NCBI RefSeq assembly: GCF_027580225.2
Contig: NC_073343.2
Coordinates: forward strand, 1,984,001-2,048,000
DNA length: 64,000 nt
Direction: 5' to 3'
From: Misgurnus anguillicaudatus
Taxonomy: Eukaryota > Chordata > Actinopteri > Cypriniformes > Cobitidae
The notes under the pieces are model-generated. The model searched no databases and had not been told where the DNA came from. It saw only the letters and a list, made by a program, of their open reading frames with translations. Positions within the stretch are counted from its first letter, which is position 1, and the number at the start of each line of letters is the position of its first letter. Of this stretch, positions 12,735 through 25,500 are shown in pieces. The position numbers and the translations under genes were made by a program.

Positions 12735-15115
12735 CTCTGAACAAACTCAAAGGTGTATGCCAACTCTTCCTGATACTGGAGGTTAAAATTGTAGAATGAG
12801 GCAATCAGCGCTTCAAGATCAGAGATAAAGTTGGGCTGCTCTCTTTCACACACAACCTGACCTTCCATGTTCAACATCCAGCGATGGTTGTTTAGATACT
12901 GAAAAATTACCAAAAAAGAGATTAATAAAACATTTTAAATAAAAAAGTATTTTTGTCTATTTTTGTGATGTTATTTAGTTGTTTTTATATATAACTTTTA
13001 AACATAACTAAAGCCCAACCAATGAGGGTTTTTTGGGGGGGCCGATGCCGATACAGATATTAGGAAGTAAAAAAGGCAGATATTGATATATAGACCGAAA
13101 TTCTTTATGTGTAAATTATAGGACAGTACAGTACAAATATACCACAGTATAGTGCTGTATACAGTCAAAGGTTTGGACACTGGAAGTAAGTTCAAACGTT
13201 TGACTGGTACTGTATATAGAATACAGAATATACTATACATCATCACCACATTTGAGTGATAATTGCAAGAAATATGTTTATCAAACACTTAAAAATGATG
13301 TGACAAAGATATTTAATGGGGGCAGGGGTAACAATTTAACAATAAACTTGTTAAATTGTTGCACTGAACAGTAAGTATCACTTTACTTATAATAACTTTA
13401 AAACACATTGACGATATTTATCGTAATAATGACAGGTCCACCAGTTTAGTTTATGTATATTGTACAACATTTAAATATACCTATCACAGTGGCGGCTCGT
13501 GACTCCTCATTCCAGGGGCGCAAATTCAAAATATGTGTTCGGAGTGTCATGTGTTGCTCGTGTTTTCAAAAATGTGAACCATGGCATGTGCATCACGTGT
13601 TTTGTCAAAATAAGTACATTTAGTTACTTTTTTAACTTACACTGCATTCGACCTTGCAGGTCACACCATGCTCAAGAGTGAAAATGAGTGCTCTATGGAT
13701 TAAACAGAAATTGTAGTATTATTACCCAGTGTTATGTTGTATTTAAAGGACCATTTCACCCATGGAAACATTAAAGGATTAGTCAATTTTCTTAAAAGAA
13801 AAATCCAGATAATTTATTCACCACCATGTCATCCAAAATGTTGATGTCTTTCTTTGTTCAGTCAAGAAGAAATTATGTTTTTTGAGGAAAACATTGCAGG
13901 ATTTTTCTAATTTTAATGGACTTTAATAGAACCCAACATTTAATACTTAACTCAACACTTAACAGTTTTTTTCAACGGAGTTTCAAAGGACTATAAACAA
14001 TCCCAAACGAGGCATAAGGGTCTTATCTAGCGAAACGATTGTCATTTTTGACAAGAAAAATTAAAAATATTTACTTTTAAACCACAACTTTTCGTCATGG
14101 TCCGGTCCAGCGCGACCTAACGTAAATGCATAGTGACGTATAGGGAGGTCACGTGTTACATATATAAAACGCACATTTGCGGACCATTGTAAACAATAAA
14201 CAGCCACAAAGACATTAATTAGTATCAGTTGATATACAACAACGTCGGAACGGTCCTCTTTCTCAACACATGTAAACACTGAGGCGGAGTTTCGTGTTCG
14301 TCCTCTTTGACCTCTTGACGTGATGACGTATTGCGTCGGGTCACGCTAGCACATCACGACCAGATCTAGACAAGAAGTTGTGCTTTAAAAGTGTATATTT
14401 GTCATTTTTATTGTCAAAAATGACAATCGTTTTGCTAGATAAAACCCTTATGCCTCGTTTGAGATTGTTTATAGTCCTTTGAAACTCCGTTGAAAAAAAC
14501 TGTTATGTGTTAAGTATTAAATGTTGGTCCATTAAAATTAGAAAAATCCTGCAATGTTTTCCTCAAAAAAGAAATATTTCTTCTCGACTGAACAAAGAAA
14601 GACATCAACATTTTGGATGACATGGTGGTGAGTAAATTTTCTGGATTTTTCTTTTAAGAAAATGGACTAATCCTTTAATGTTTATTAAAAGTGGATCATA
14701 TTTGTAGTCGAAATGTAACATAAATTTTGAATTTGTTGCCTATTTGACCGAGAAAATTAGTAGTTTGTAGTCTCACCCCCTCAACAAAGATATTGGACTT
14801 CCTTCTTTCAATGAAGCAAAATGATGGTTTTAACATCATTGAAAGAAGGAAGTGCAACACTGAAATCAGAAACAGAGGGAATGATGCACGACCATTCAAA
14901 AACATGACTGGGTTTCTAACTATACAAAGCTTAATGTAAATGGGTGAAGTGTCCCTTTAAATGCCATGAACAATGCATTTGTTTTCTTCTTAATTATGTC
15001 AACAAATGCTCTTTCACCTTGTATGTTACTTTAGATGAATCAAAACTCCAACCATCTGCATGAGGGTCTGGATTAGGGATGCTCACTGGAGCTGGAAATG
15101 ATGGATCGGTCACAT
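12735..15115 (-). pseudogene. Two-exon fragment of an unrecognised gene
   Basis: Exon 15115-15030 (start phase 1, end phase 0) reads VTDPSFPAPVSIPNPDP... and ends at a GTAACA donor. Exon 12898-12735 (phase 0 to 2) reads YLNNHRWMLNMEG... and ends ...EELAYTFEFVQR before GTTTGC. The phases agree across the intron, which contains the fold-back element. The second exon resembles in style a family of uncharacterised multi-exon fish proteins, but that is an impression only. No start, stop or further exon could be placed, so this is either a partial gene or a remnant. Confidence 0.4.
13778..14677. mobile_element. Fold-back element with long inverted arms
   Basis: Arms of roughly 300 bp (13778-14095 and 14377-14677) are near-perfect reverse complements, running from AAGGATTAGTC to its complement GACTAATCCTTT. 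A single arm recurs at about 31575-31892. Confidence 0.85.
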
Positions 15116-15924
15116 CTACAAAGAAGCACACTTTAGGGCTTGCGGTACACTGTCTGTGGCAAATACACTAGACAAGTATTGGGGCGTCTCCTTCTAATTA
15201 ACATGTTTATCTATTCCAGTAATTCTTTAAAAACTAATATAAATGCTATACCATATACTTCAAAGAGTCTTTTTGATTTTTGTTGCAACAGTTTTGGAAG
15301 TGCATTTTTAAGTTCCGAAATGATTATACAGTACGTCTCTGTGCAAATCATTGATAGATTTAGGTGATGAGTGTTTGGTTAAAAACCTTTGAGGTTTCAA
15401 TTCAGCTGAGTTGAGGTCTGGGCTTTATTCAAGTATTTAAACCGTTTTTTAAGAAGGATGCCTCACAATATTTATGTCTATATTATGTCTATATAGTTTA
15501 TGTTTGTAGCCTACATTTTCTAAATACTGCTAAATTTTAAGTCTAGACTCACATTTTGAAAAAAAAGATAATTATCAAATATATAATCTGCAGAAAAGAA
15601 TTACTTAGTTCCCTTGTTGCCATAACATTTGAAAATCACAACTGTCGTTATTTTGAAAAGAAAGTTTGTTTCCCCATAAGACCCAATAGGATGTCCTCTT
15701 GACCGAACAGTATGATTGAAATAGTTTGAACAAACTGAGCTTGACTTAAAGGTCTGAAACTCATGTTCACTACTGAAGACAAAAATGAATTGCTGGGACT
15801 CAGGTGGCTATATTGATATTTATTCATTATTATCATTTGCCAGTAGCAGAATAAAAGTAAAGTTTTTACACTAGAAATGTACTTAAGTAAAATTATCCAT
15901 CTTTATATATACTCTGAAAGTACC

Positions 15925-16510
15925 TGTCATGGGCTTGCCAGATCTTTTGTACTAGACTCAGGTCTGAGTGTATCTGGCAAGACCATGACAGTACTATGTT
16001 CTGTGTGGGAGCACATGGAGGCATATAGTTGTGTGGCTTCCATGTGTTCCCAGTGTTTTGTGGCTGTCATGGTCTTGCCTGACCTTGGTTATTATCCAGG
16101 TTGAATGTTAGAGGGCAAGGCTATGGCAGCATTGTGTTTACGTGGGAACACGTGTGTTTTCACATCATGTCCCAGTGTCTCGTCACTTTTACCCTACTCC
16201 CTTATGTACTTGTGTCTTACGTGATTAATTATGTTCACCTGTTCCCCATTGATGTGCTGTCTATTTTATGCCCTCGTGTCCTCTGTGTGGTGTGCGTGCG
16301 TTGTTGAATTTCAGTGTTCATGTTCTCCGTGTGCCTGAGTTCTGTTCTAGTGTTTTGTGTTCCATCACAGTATTATTTCATCCTCTGTTTTACCCCCACG
16401 TGGGTTTGTTTTGTTCTGTTTTATTAAAATACATAGTTATATTTTCTTACATCTCTTGCGTTTGGTTCATCCTTTGTTTTCCACTTTCCGGTATTATACC
16501 GATCGTGACA
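15925..16510. mobile_element. Solo LTR
   Basis: Starts TGTCATGGGC and ends GATCGTGACA (TG...CA), flanked by a perfect 5-bp duplication GTACC at 15920-15924 and 16511-16515. The related repeat lacks it. No internal retroelement genes are present, so this is the product of LTR-LTR recombination. Confidence 0.85.
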
Positions 16511-17282
16511 GTACCAGTTACTAAAAATATTTACTCAAGTAAATGCAACAAAGTAAATGTAGTTCGATACTACCCAACAAACATTTGGACGTGTGATGAC
16601 CGTTGAAAAGACGTCCGTTCGTCACGTCCCGTCCGCGTTGAAAAATATATCCAAAATGAAAGTTGAGCCGACGTCTTTGACGTCATCTGGCCGTGAATTA
16701 CACGTCTTTTCTGCACGTCCCTGGACGTTTAAATGCGCCGTCTTCTGGATGTTTAAATGTGTTCCTGCATAGTTTAAATATATGTTTTAAGCCCCCATAT
16801 AGCAAACATGCGGACGAATTATGACCGTTGAAAAGACGTCCCTTCGTCACGTCCCATCACGGTTGAAAAATATCCTAAATTAAAGTTGAGCGGACGTCTT
16901 TGACGTCATTTGGCCGTGAATTACACGTCTTTTCTGCCCGTCCCTGGACGTCTAAATGTGCCGTCTTCTGGATGTTTAAATGTGTTGCTGCATAGTTTAA
17001 ATGTATGCATATAAAATGAATATACACCCATTGTGTAACATCGTGAAAGGCAATCAATTGTATTGAGGTTTAACACATATTCACAAAGGTTCAAAATCGG
17101 TTCAAAATTGGTCCAGTCAGACCTGAACGTCCATAAACCGTTTTAACCACGTGTACTACACAAACACATTAAAGAACACAATATTTGTGGCCATAGCCAA
17201 AAAAGAAGCAGGTTCTGATTTAGCACTTTTTATTTTTTTTAACCATTTAACTATAATAACAATTTCAAAACACTTTCTATAA

Positions 17283-17572
17283 AGGGATAGTTCACCCAAA
17301 AATTTATATTTAGTCTTTTATTCCCTCTCATGTTTCAAACCTGTATACCCCTCCATGTTCTGCTGAACACAAAGATATTTGAAAGAATGTTTTTAACAAA
17401 GCAGATCTCACAACCCATTACTACAATTGTAAAAAAAATTGACAGTTAATGGGTTGTGAAGTTACAAACATTCTTCAATCTTTGTGTTCAGCAAAAAATA
17501 GAAAGGTATACATGTTTGAAACATGTGGATAAGAAAATTATAACAATTTTCATTTTTTGGTGAACTCTCTCT
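17283..17572. mobile_element. Palindromic MITE (GGGATAGTTCACCCAAAAAT type)
   Basis: Inverted arms start AGGGATAGTTCACCCAAAAA and end near TTTTTGGTGAACTCTCTC. Partial relatives lie near 26065, 28225, 30022 and 31320. Confidence 0.7.
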
Positions 17573-17578
17573 AACACA

Positions 17579-20500
17579 TCACAGCTGTTTGGCTTTTTTG
17601 TATCCACCACCCCCAGCTCTTCCTGGAGCGTGCTTGAGGTGATCTGCCATAGCTGCATCTATTTCCGAGTCTGTGGAATTTTGGCTCCACCTCTTCACAG
17701 CATCTGAAGGAAGAGAAGAATGTTTCTTTTTAAAATAAATACAATTAAAATTTGGAGGTAAATGACATGCACTTACTTTCAAAATCTTTATGGTCTACAG
17801 CTAAACTGATATATTAATATTATATATATTTTTGTACAAAATATGTTCTGCTTTAAATAAGTGTTAGATCAGTTGTGGGGGAAACAGCATTTGTCCCCTC
17901 CCTTTACAAAACCACTGTGGTGCCCTTGAGAAAGACCCTTATCACTAGGTGTGTAATTGTCAAAAAATGAACAGGATATTTCTGATAAAGACAGGTGAGC
18001 TGTGATGTCCCCTGAATAGATCAAGCATAACAATAAAAATTACATCAATATACAAGAACAAGTTTTTTAAGATCAACATTCCCCAAATTACCTTGAATAA
18101 CATAATACAAAGGTGTGCCTTTAAAAGACTTCTTTTCCAGATGTCCACCACCCCTCATATTGAACTTTGCCATAAGACAATTTGACATCATTCTGTGAAA
18201 GAAATGTAAGATTACTTCACCTTAGACAAAAAACCTAAAAGGTCAATAAATCACAATTAACAGTAATGAGCAATTGTATACAATGTCCAAACATACACTA
18301 TGTGTTAACACTTCACAACTTCACTTGTTTCATCTACCATGTAACAAGTGCTATGAACTATATCCTCATCCATACGTTTGGGTGACAAGTAACGGCTTAC
18401 ACTGAAATTATGTTTTGATTTCTTGTTTTCAGTATGGCTAACTGTTTAAATCACTACGAACATTAAAACTTCTGAACAAGTGATGTGTGACGGATTAAAT
18501 CCTGAATTGAAGTAATATAAATAGCTGGGTTAATTATGGTGGTAATCAATATATATTCCTTAAATATTATGCAGGATTACATAAATCAAGAGAAATACAT
18601 ACCTGTTCATAACGTTGTTCACGCAGTCTCTGACAAAATATCCACCAACTCAGACAGTTGCTGGACCTACATGTGAAATAATGGAAACAATGGAAATAAT
18701 GTTATAGAAAGATAGATGGAAATATAAATACATATTCTTTATGTCACAATTTACGCAGATCAACTTGTTATCAACATCTTTGATGTATTCATTATCATAA
18801 TGCAAAATACACAGTCATATAGCATTTCTTACTTCTTGCATTTGAAGCTGAGGCCATAGGTGAAGAATCAAGTAGTCTCCATCCGGTAATTTTTTCGTTG
18901 TGTTACCTCACCTGTACAAATAGTGTTAATTATATGGTAGTGTAAAATATTAACAGTAAATCACTTCACAGTGTAATACTGCATTAGTTATGAAATCAGC
19001 TGGCTGTACTTTTAGGTCTTTGTGGTTGAGCAATGACAGATATTATAAGCTCTGTATTTGTAACTATTAACTCAGATTCAGAGAAATGTAAATGTTTATA
19101 CTCTTAGCTGTGTTGTCACTAATGTAAAATCTTGTGATGCACGATAAATCGCATGTGATATCATACGCATCTCGTCAGTAAAGCCGGTTCCTTGATTAGT
19201 AGTAAATTACCATCACCTGGTTTCAGATGGATGCTCTCTGGGATTGGGGTGCCCTCTGGGATTGGGGTGCCCTCTGGGATTGGGGTGCCCTCTGGTACTG
19301 GGGCGTCAATCCAGAATTTGGGATTGTAGAGAATACTATATAGACATTAAAAACAAAAGTAGTGAAAACGAATAAGTTATTTAAGGTAGGACACATTCAT
19401 GAATGAATAACACCATAATTGTACGATTACAAAAATCCTCTTTAGGTGTATGACAATAGACAAGAAACAAGAAAAGAATACTATGCCTCTTTCGATTGTC
19501 TGTAAGATGGCTGTTCATTGTGACCCTGCGAAACAAATGACACCTTGCATGTAACTTCATTAAGTACAATAAACATACACATGCACAATGTATTTTAAAA
19601 AATACATAGTAGTGTAAAATATTAAAATAAATCACTTTTTATATCAAAGTTTTTGGATATTATGTTGACATTCAGGCAAAACCCTGACTCATGGAATACA
19701 TTTTTACCTAAAAATGAGAATGACATTATAAAGGCAAAAGTGTATTCACTTAGGAGCCAAGCAATGTGTTTGTATAGTGTGGGAATTCACCGAAAAAAAG
19801 CATCAGTAGCACGTACGTCTCATAGTGTCACTGCTAGATCAATCACACCATTGTGATACCGATGTTTACTGTCACGAAGTGTGCCTGTGTAAACAAAATA
19901 CTCCAAAACAATTTATTTACATTTTTGAGTTTCATATCAAAATATATAAAAGTCATTTTTGAAAGAATCATGTTTTTTCGTAGTATTAAGCAAAGCAGTC
20001 AAAAACTTACAACTTAATGTAGGGTAGACAAATTCAGGGGTCGGGCACGCCTCATCTAAATGTGGTGGACACAAAACTTGATCTTTAGCACAAACAAGGA
20101 CATATAAAACATTAGAACATTAACAAATGTGTAGACTGTTTAAGCCATATCTACAAAAATTAATATATACAGTTTTCCATACCTTTTTTTTGTTTGTAGA
20201 ATGCACATCTTTATTTGGTTTGTGTTGACCTTCAACTGTAAAAAAAACGAAATTGTAATTAATGATATTAAATCCACAATAACAACTCCAATTTGTTAAT
20301 GTATTTTCAAACTGAGGCATTTACCTGACTTGGGTTTTGGGTGGTTATACTTTGGAGGGTCTGTGTAGGACACAGTGCCTTTAACAGCTTGTTTATTTTT
20401 ATTTGGATGAGGTTCTGCTTTTCCTTTGTACAAAACAAAAGCAAAGGAAGTTAATCAAACAAACACTTCTGCTAAACTTTTAATGCAAAACAGTATTTAA

Positions 20501-20848
20501 TATTTTGCATGTGCAATGTTTAGGCAATCAAATTATTGTAATTTCATTAATGCCAAATAACTTTTATTTTTCAGATAATTTACTTTCTGAAAGAGACTTT
20601 CAAGAGGCTACATTAATAAGTTACTTTGACTGTATCCTTAAACATACTTACCATGTATAAGTTCAAAGTAAGTTACGTTAGCTTTTAGCCTTCTAGCTAA
20701 TTTTTGCAATGATCAGTGTGGACAATTCTTGCAACGTTTATTTCGGAGCCTTCGTGTCAAACAAGTACAACGTAAGCACGTTAATCAAATAATACACAAT
20801 GTACTTACCCAACAGTAGATTTTGAATGATATATAGACAAAACTCCAT
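17579..20848 (-). pseudogene. DUF4806-like gene, frameshifted, inside the TA-flanked element
   Basis: ATG at 20848-20846 opens exon 1 (20848-20809, MEFCLYIIQNLLLG). Exon-like blocks follow at 20423-20325 (PHPNKNKQAVKG...), 20235-20183, about 20085-20010, about 19335-19200 (PEGTPI repeated three times), about 18903-18835 (KLPDGDYLILHLWPQ), about 18670-18602, 18192-18092 (MMSNCLMAKFNMRGGGH) and 17703-17579 (DAVKRWSQNSTDSEIDAAMADHLKHAPGRAGGG-type ending, then TGA). The last two blocks resemble the C-terminal DUF4806 region of animal proteins, whose function is not known. Block 18670-18602 needs a one-base shift to join VQQLSELVDILSE to VNNVMNR, and the junction after the A-run near 20183 is also out of phase. 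It is therefore probably inactive, or my exon model is incomplete. Confidence 0.55.
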
Positions 20849-20907
20849 CGTAATCGCTCCTCGTGTTTGAATGTGAACTTCCGGAAGAACGCGTGACGTG
20901 ACCACTA

Positions 20908-20917
20908 TCTCGCGAGA
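20908..20917. promoter_or_regulatory. TCTCGCGAGA promoter motif
   Basis: The palindromic TCTCGCGAGA motif, known from many TATA-less vertebrate promoters, lies about 60 bases upstream of the minus-strand ATG at 20848, in locally CpG-rich sequence. Confidence 0.5.
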
Positions 20918-22575
20918 TTCGTCCTATCGCGGGATTTTGTAATATATTTCTTAAAATAATATTGGAAGCACAATTTTTGAAATTACATCCAACTCAGACC
21001 TAAATGGTGACCGGATATGTATCTGTTTTACATTTATATGCATACATTCAATAATAAAACAGGTTGAAATAATGACTAAAATGCAGTGTGGCTTTGCAAT
21101 CACACTGGGCACTTTGTGATTATAATTGATTTAAACAAGATAAAGTTAATATATTTACTTTGTATACAAATCGTGTATTTCATAAAGATTATCCTGTTTT
21201 TTTCCTACTAGTCTAGTCTAGACGTGTAAAAGACGTCAGTGGACGTCTATTCACAACCTCTTAAAAACCTACTTTTTGCACTTAAATTAATTATTGCAGT
21301 ATTAACCAAGGTGTAAGCACATATTTGCATATTTCACAATGACTTTATAGAAGGTTTATGATTTTTTATAGAGGGTCATGGTGGACTATAAATGCACGTG
21401 TAAAAGACGTCACCTAGTGACGACCTCTTACAACCGATTCACAACAGGGTATAAATATTGAAGCACGCGTAGTAAAAGTCAAAGTAACAATTATACATGC
21501 AACCCCATAGAACTATAGACATGTACAAATGTATCTGAATGCATGTTTATGAAATGTTCCGTGTTACATATTTTCACCGATTTGTGCCGTCATACCGCGA
21601 CTATTTTTGGCCAGGGACACGACGTTGCGGTCGGACCAATGTTTGCTGGGTACCCACCTCTGATGTCAAGATGGACAGCTGATAACCATTATTAGGCCTA
21701 CATACATCGGAATTATTCTTATGGCTCAAATGTTTTAATATTTATTTGTTTGTTTATCCAAAATTACTTGTTTATATGATAGTAAATCTTTACAATAGTC
21801 TACTTTATTTATAAAAACTTGTTCATGTATTTGTTGAAAGTCTTAGGGATGGTTTTCCAGAAAGGGATTAGCTTAAACCTCTTTTAACATGAACACTAAC
21901 ATGAACAAACATTTTAAAGCTTTACATATTTATATGAACTGGCCTGGGTTTGGACGTAACTTCAGCTGTTTGAAAAGTACTTGCGCCCATGTAACGTTAC
22001 TATAGTGGAGTGGATAGAAGACGTTAGCAGATGGCCAAATATAAAGTGGCCAGATACATACGTATAGTGCAACCAAACGCAACAACCAGACATTTTGATG
22101 CTGGAAAACCGTTTTAATAAACTTACTGAGTTGCTAACACGTTAGAACCACTGGGGAACAACACCACTTCCGTTGCCAAAATGCGCGCGCTGGCTGTTTG
22201 ATCACGTGAGTTGTGAAAGGGTCTCTATGGAGTCTGAGCACAAGTAGTTTAGTGTGAAATAATTGCACGTTTTTAATTTTTATTTTATTGTTTATATTTG
22301 CATTGTTTAAAATTAGTGATTTAATACAAAGTTTTATCACAATCTGATTTAATTTAATGTTTGAAAAAGCGTAGCGCATTGAAAAGTAAGACACGCCCCT
22401 TTTAAGGGACGTGTGTGGCTGGCGTGTCACGTGATCGTCCTGGGTGGAAGCATCATGGAGCGTACGAGTGCGAAGCTCCTCCACAAACTCCACTTTTTTT
22501 GCACTTAAGTTTGTCTTTATTTTCAATCTGCCACCGTGGACGTACGCGTAATAAAGGCTGGAATAAGATCGCAGG

Positions 22576-25500
22576 ATGGACGAAGGGAATAAACTTCAGT
22601 TCCCGTCCCTGCCAGTCGCCAAAGAAGAGCAGTTGGTATGTTAAAAAGATGTATGAATTTCATATGGCCTCTGCGCAGACGACATCACAGGACCGCGAGA
22701 ACGATTCAAAAGCTGTGGTCACAGATCGTCTCGCGGTACTCTGATGTCATAGGCCGATCGTCTGCGCAGTACGCACGAAGCCGAACACACGAATTAGCCG
22801 AATGCTAGTGCTCAGTACAACTGAATAATATCAGTTGCTGTACAGCGAATTTTGAACCGGTGTATGTTTGTTACATGTATATAAATGATTAAATAAATGC
22901 GGATAATTTTAATATTATTATTGAAGTGTTAAACTCGTGGTTATGACCGGTGTGTAGTTAGCATTTGCTATCCAGTTTCAGAAGAATAACAACAGCATAG
23001 AAGTTAAAGTCTTGGGTTTATAACATATATCTTACCAAATGACAACCAGACCTGGTTATTATTTATACTTTTACAGTTAAGGGTCATGACCATAAATAAA
23101 TACACGGTTATACTGTTCATAAGAATTGTATTCTCTGTTTCAGACTGCAGTTGTGCAATCTGAGATTGCTAAAGTACTAGTATTAAATTCAGTGTCTGTA
23201 GACCAATAATATAATTTCCCCATTACATTTCTGCAGGACTGGGCATATCCAATGAGAAGAGAGATGCAGGTGAGTGATAATTAAGATAATTTAATTTATT
23301 TATATAGCACATTTAAACCCAACTCAAGTGCTTTCCATAAAATTGCATATCTGGGCCATTCTACCGAATTCGTGCAAATTGCTGTCCCGGAACCAAAAAA
23401 CTAATTTAAAAAGCATTAATGTAGGAAAATGTTTGATAATAAAAAAATACAAGCAAATACCAATCAAAACCCAAAGTAATATTTGAGGTAGCGGCAGGCT
23501 TTATATATAAAATATCATCATTTATATGGTGCTTTCAATTGAGAGGTGGTTGTCCCAAACCCCAAGGTCTGAATTTCACCATAGGAAAAAAAATATGAAA
23601 TAATTTTTGTAATTTTTTTTATCATTGTTTTAAGAAGTATCATTTTGAATACTTTTGTTAATTAAAACCCAAATTATATTTATTGAATATTTTCAGTAAA
23701 AAAATCATGTAAAATCATGTAAAAAAACACTGTCCCGCATGTTCACGTCACTACCGAAACATTGCATAGTTTGGTCAATAATATAATAATGCTTTAAGCC
23801 ACTCCCCTCCATTTTGAACCAGAAACTTTGTCTGTGTCTCTCTCCCTTGTGGTGACATGGTGATTAGATCAGCCCCATGGTTTTGAAGTAAATGTGATCA
23901 AAAGTTTGGAAATCAGTGTGTGACATTTATGAATGTCACTACCGATCACACGTTTTCAATGATTAATTAAGTTTTTTTTATTTTTTCTACTGGTCATTTA
24001 GGTTTTACTCATGTTTCAATGTTGAGAACTGTGCTAGTTAAATACGTACTGATTAGCATCTTAGCAGTAGGATCAAAGTTAGCTTAAATCGTCACTACCG
24101 AAACAGTCACAACCGAAACATTTGTTGACATTTCGGTTGTGACGTGATTGTTTCGGTAGTGACAAAATGACACTTATTTCTTTATTTTAATAAATAAATA
24201 GAAACTTTCAAGTGCACATATATTATTTTTCAGTACAAATAATTTGTTAGTCATATTTCTGTAATGTTGTACGTGATTTGACTAGGACTACAAACTAAGA
24301 TAAAATGAACTAGGCCAGATTAATTTAATTAATTCATACAGTAGTAGCTTGACTCATTATTGATTTAAATGAAGGCTATATGATTCTACCTCTGGTCTCT
24401 AGGAAAACTTTCTGCGCTAATTTAGCGGGACTTTGACTGATTGCTTTATATAAATGACATAACAGATAGCACTTATCAGTATCATTGTAAATTGACATGT
24501 CATTGTTAAGTGTAGACAGGGCAGGCTCACACTAATAATGTAAATGTAAATATCTTTGGTTAATTTGTAGAGATAGCTACAGAGAGAGAGGAATCACCAA
24601 CATGCATAGACGGAAAGATGAAAGTAGAGCGGACAGACTGAGAGAGCCTATTTTCTTGAGCCGATACTTCTTTTGCTCACTTAGTGTACTTGTAACATTT
24701 GGCATCATCGTGTCATCTTTATAAGTCTCAATTTAAAAAAGTAACATTTATTGAACTTAAAAAACTATATTTCTGTGTGTAAATAATGCCGAAAAAACTC
24801 TGTGAACACAGCAGCCACAAATCGGCCAATGCCAATACACATAAAACTCGCAAAAATCGGCCGATATATCGGTCTATCACTAGTTCTTTCATATGAAAAT
24901 TTATTCAACCTACCTCAAAACAAATAAATAATTAAGTTTACTTCAAACTCAAAAAAGTCAAACTCAGCAACAAGAGAATCAGTTAAGGAGGTTTAGAGAA
25001 GTTAGAATTTGTAATGGAAAAACAGGCACACATGTGTACACCAACATTACAGATGGACATGGGTGCACACACACCAAATTCTGTAGTTTATACTGTGGGC
25101 CTGAAGTTTTATATGGACATACATTATCATCTTTTTCTCAAGAGAAATCAACACAGCATCTTGCATCCCTTCAAGGTCTGAACTATCCGCCATCTCTTCA
25201 GCGTAATTTCAGTGCAAAGTGCTTTTATGTGGTGTTGCGTTAGATAATCTTTGTGCTGTATGTTTTGACTGCATAATGCCAACCATTTTTGACTAACTAA
25301 TTACTTTTTTTTTTACACAAAATATGGACAATCCAATATGGTCGTCACTACCGAACATTTGATGTCACGACCGAAACAAATAATGTTCTGGAAAAATAAA
25401 ATAGGTTTTGTTATCAGAAAAGATGACATAATTTTATTTAGTTAGATAAAAATTTAAACTAATGAATCCTTGAATTTGAAAACTGTATCAGTGCATGTAT

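Larger units (their letters stand above)
16573..21650. mobile_element. 5.08 kb TA-flanked DNA element carrying a gene
   Basis: Ends CCCAACAAACATTTGG and CCAATGTTTGCTGGG form a short imperfect inverted repeat. TA flanks both sides (16571-16572, 21651-21652), and the uninterrupted site is visible in related repeats (TACTACCCACCTCTG). The left end holds two tandem units of about 200 bp rich in ACGTC/GACGT (about 16600-17010). The only gene I see is the minus-strand DUF4806-like one; no transposase domain was recognised. I cannot assign a superfamily. Confidence 0.75.
15541..21880. repeat. Interspersed repeat copy 2, interrupted twice
   Basis: Three pieces (15541-15924, 16511-16572 and 21651-21880) together reconstruct the repeat seen at 39340-40030. 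The gaps are a solo LTR and a 5.08 kb DNA element, both with target duplications. Confidence 0.8.

Noticed and set aside
22134..22744. 130-codon minus and 109-codon plus frames around the STYX start
   Set aside because: The plus frame overlaps STYX exon 1 in a different reading frame; the minus frame has no recognisable features. STYX motifs fix the correct frame.
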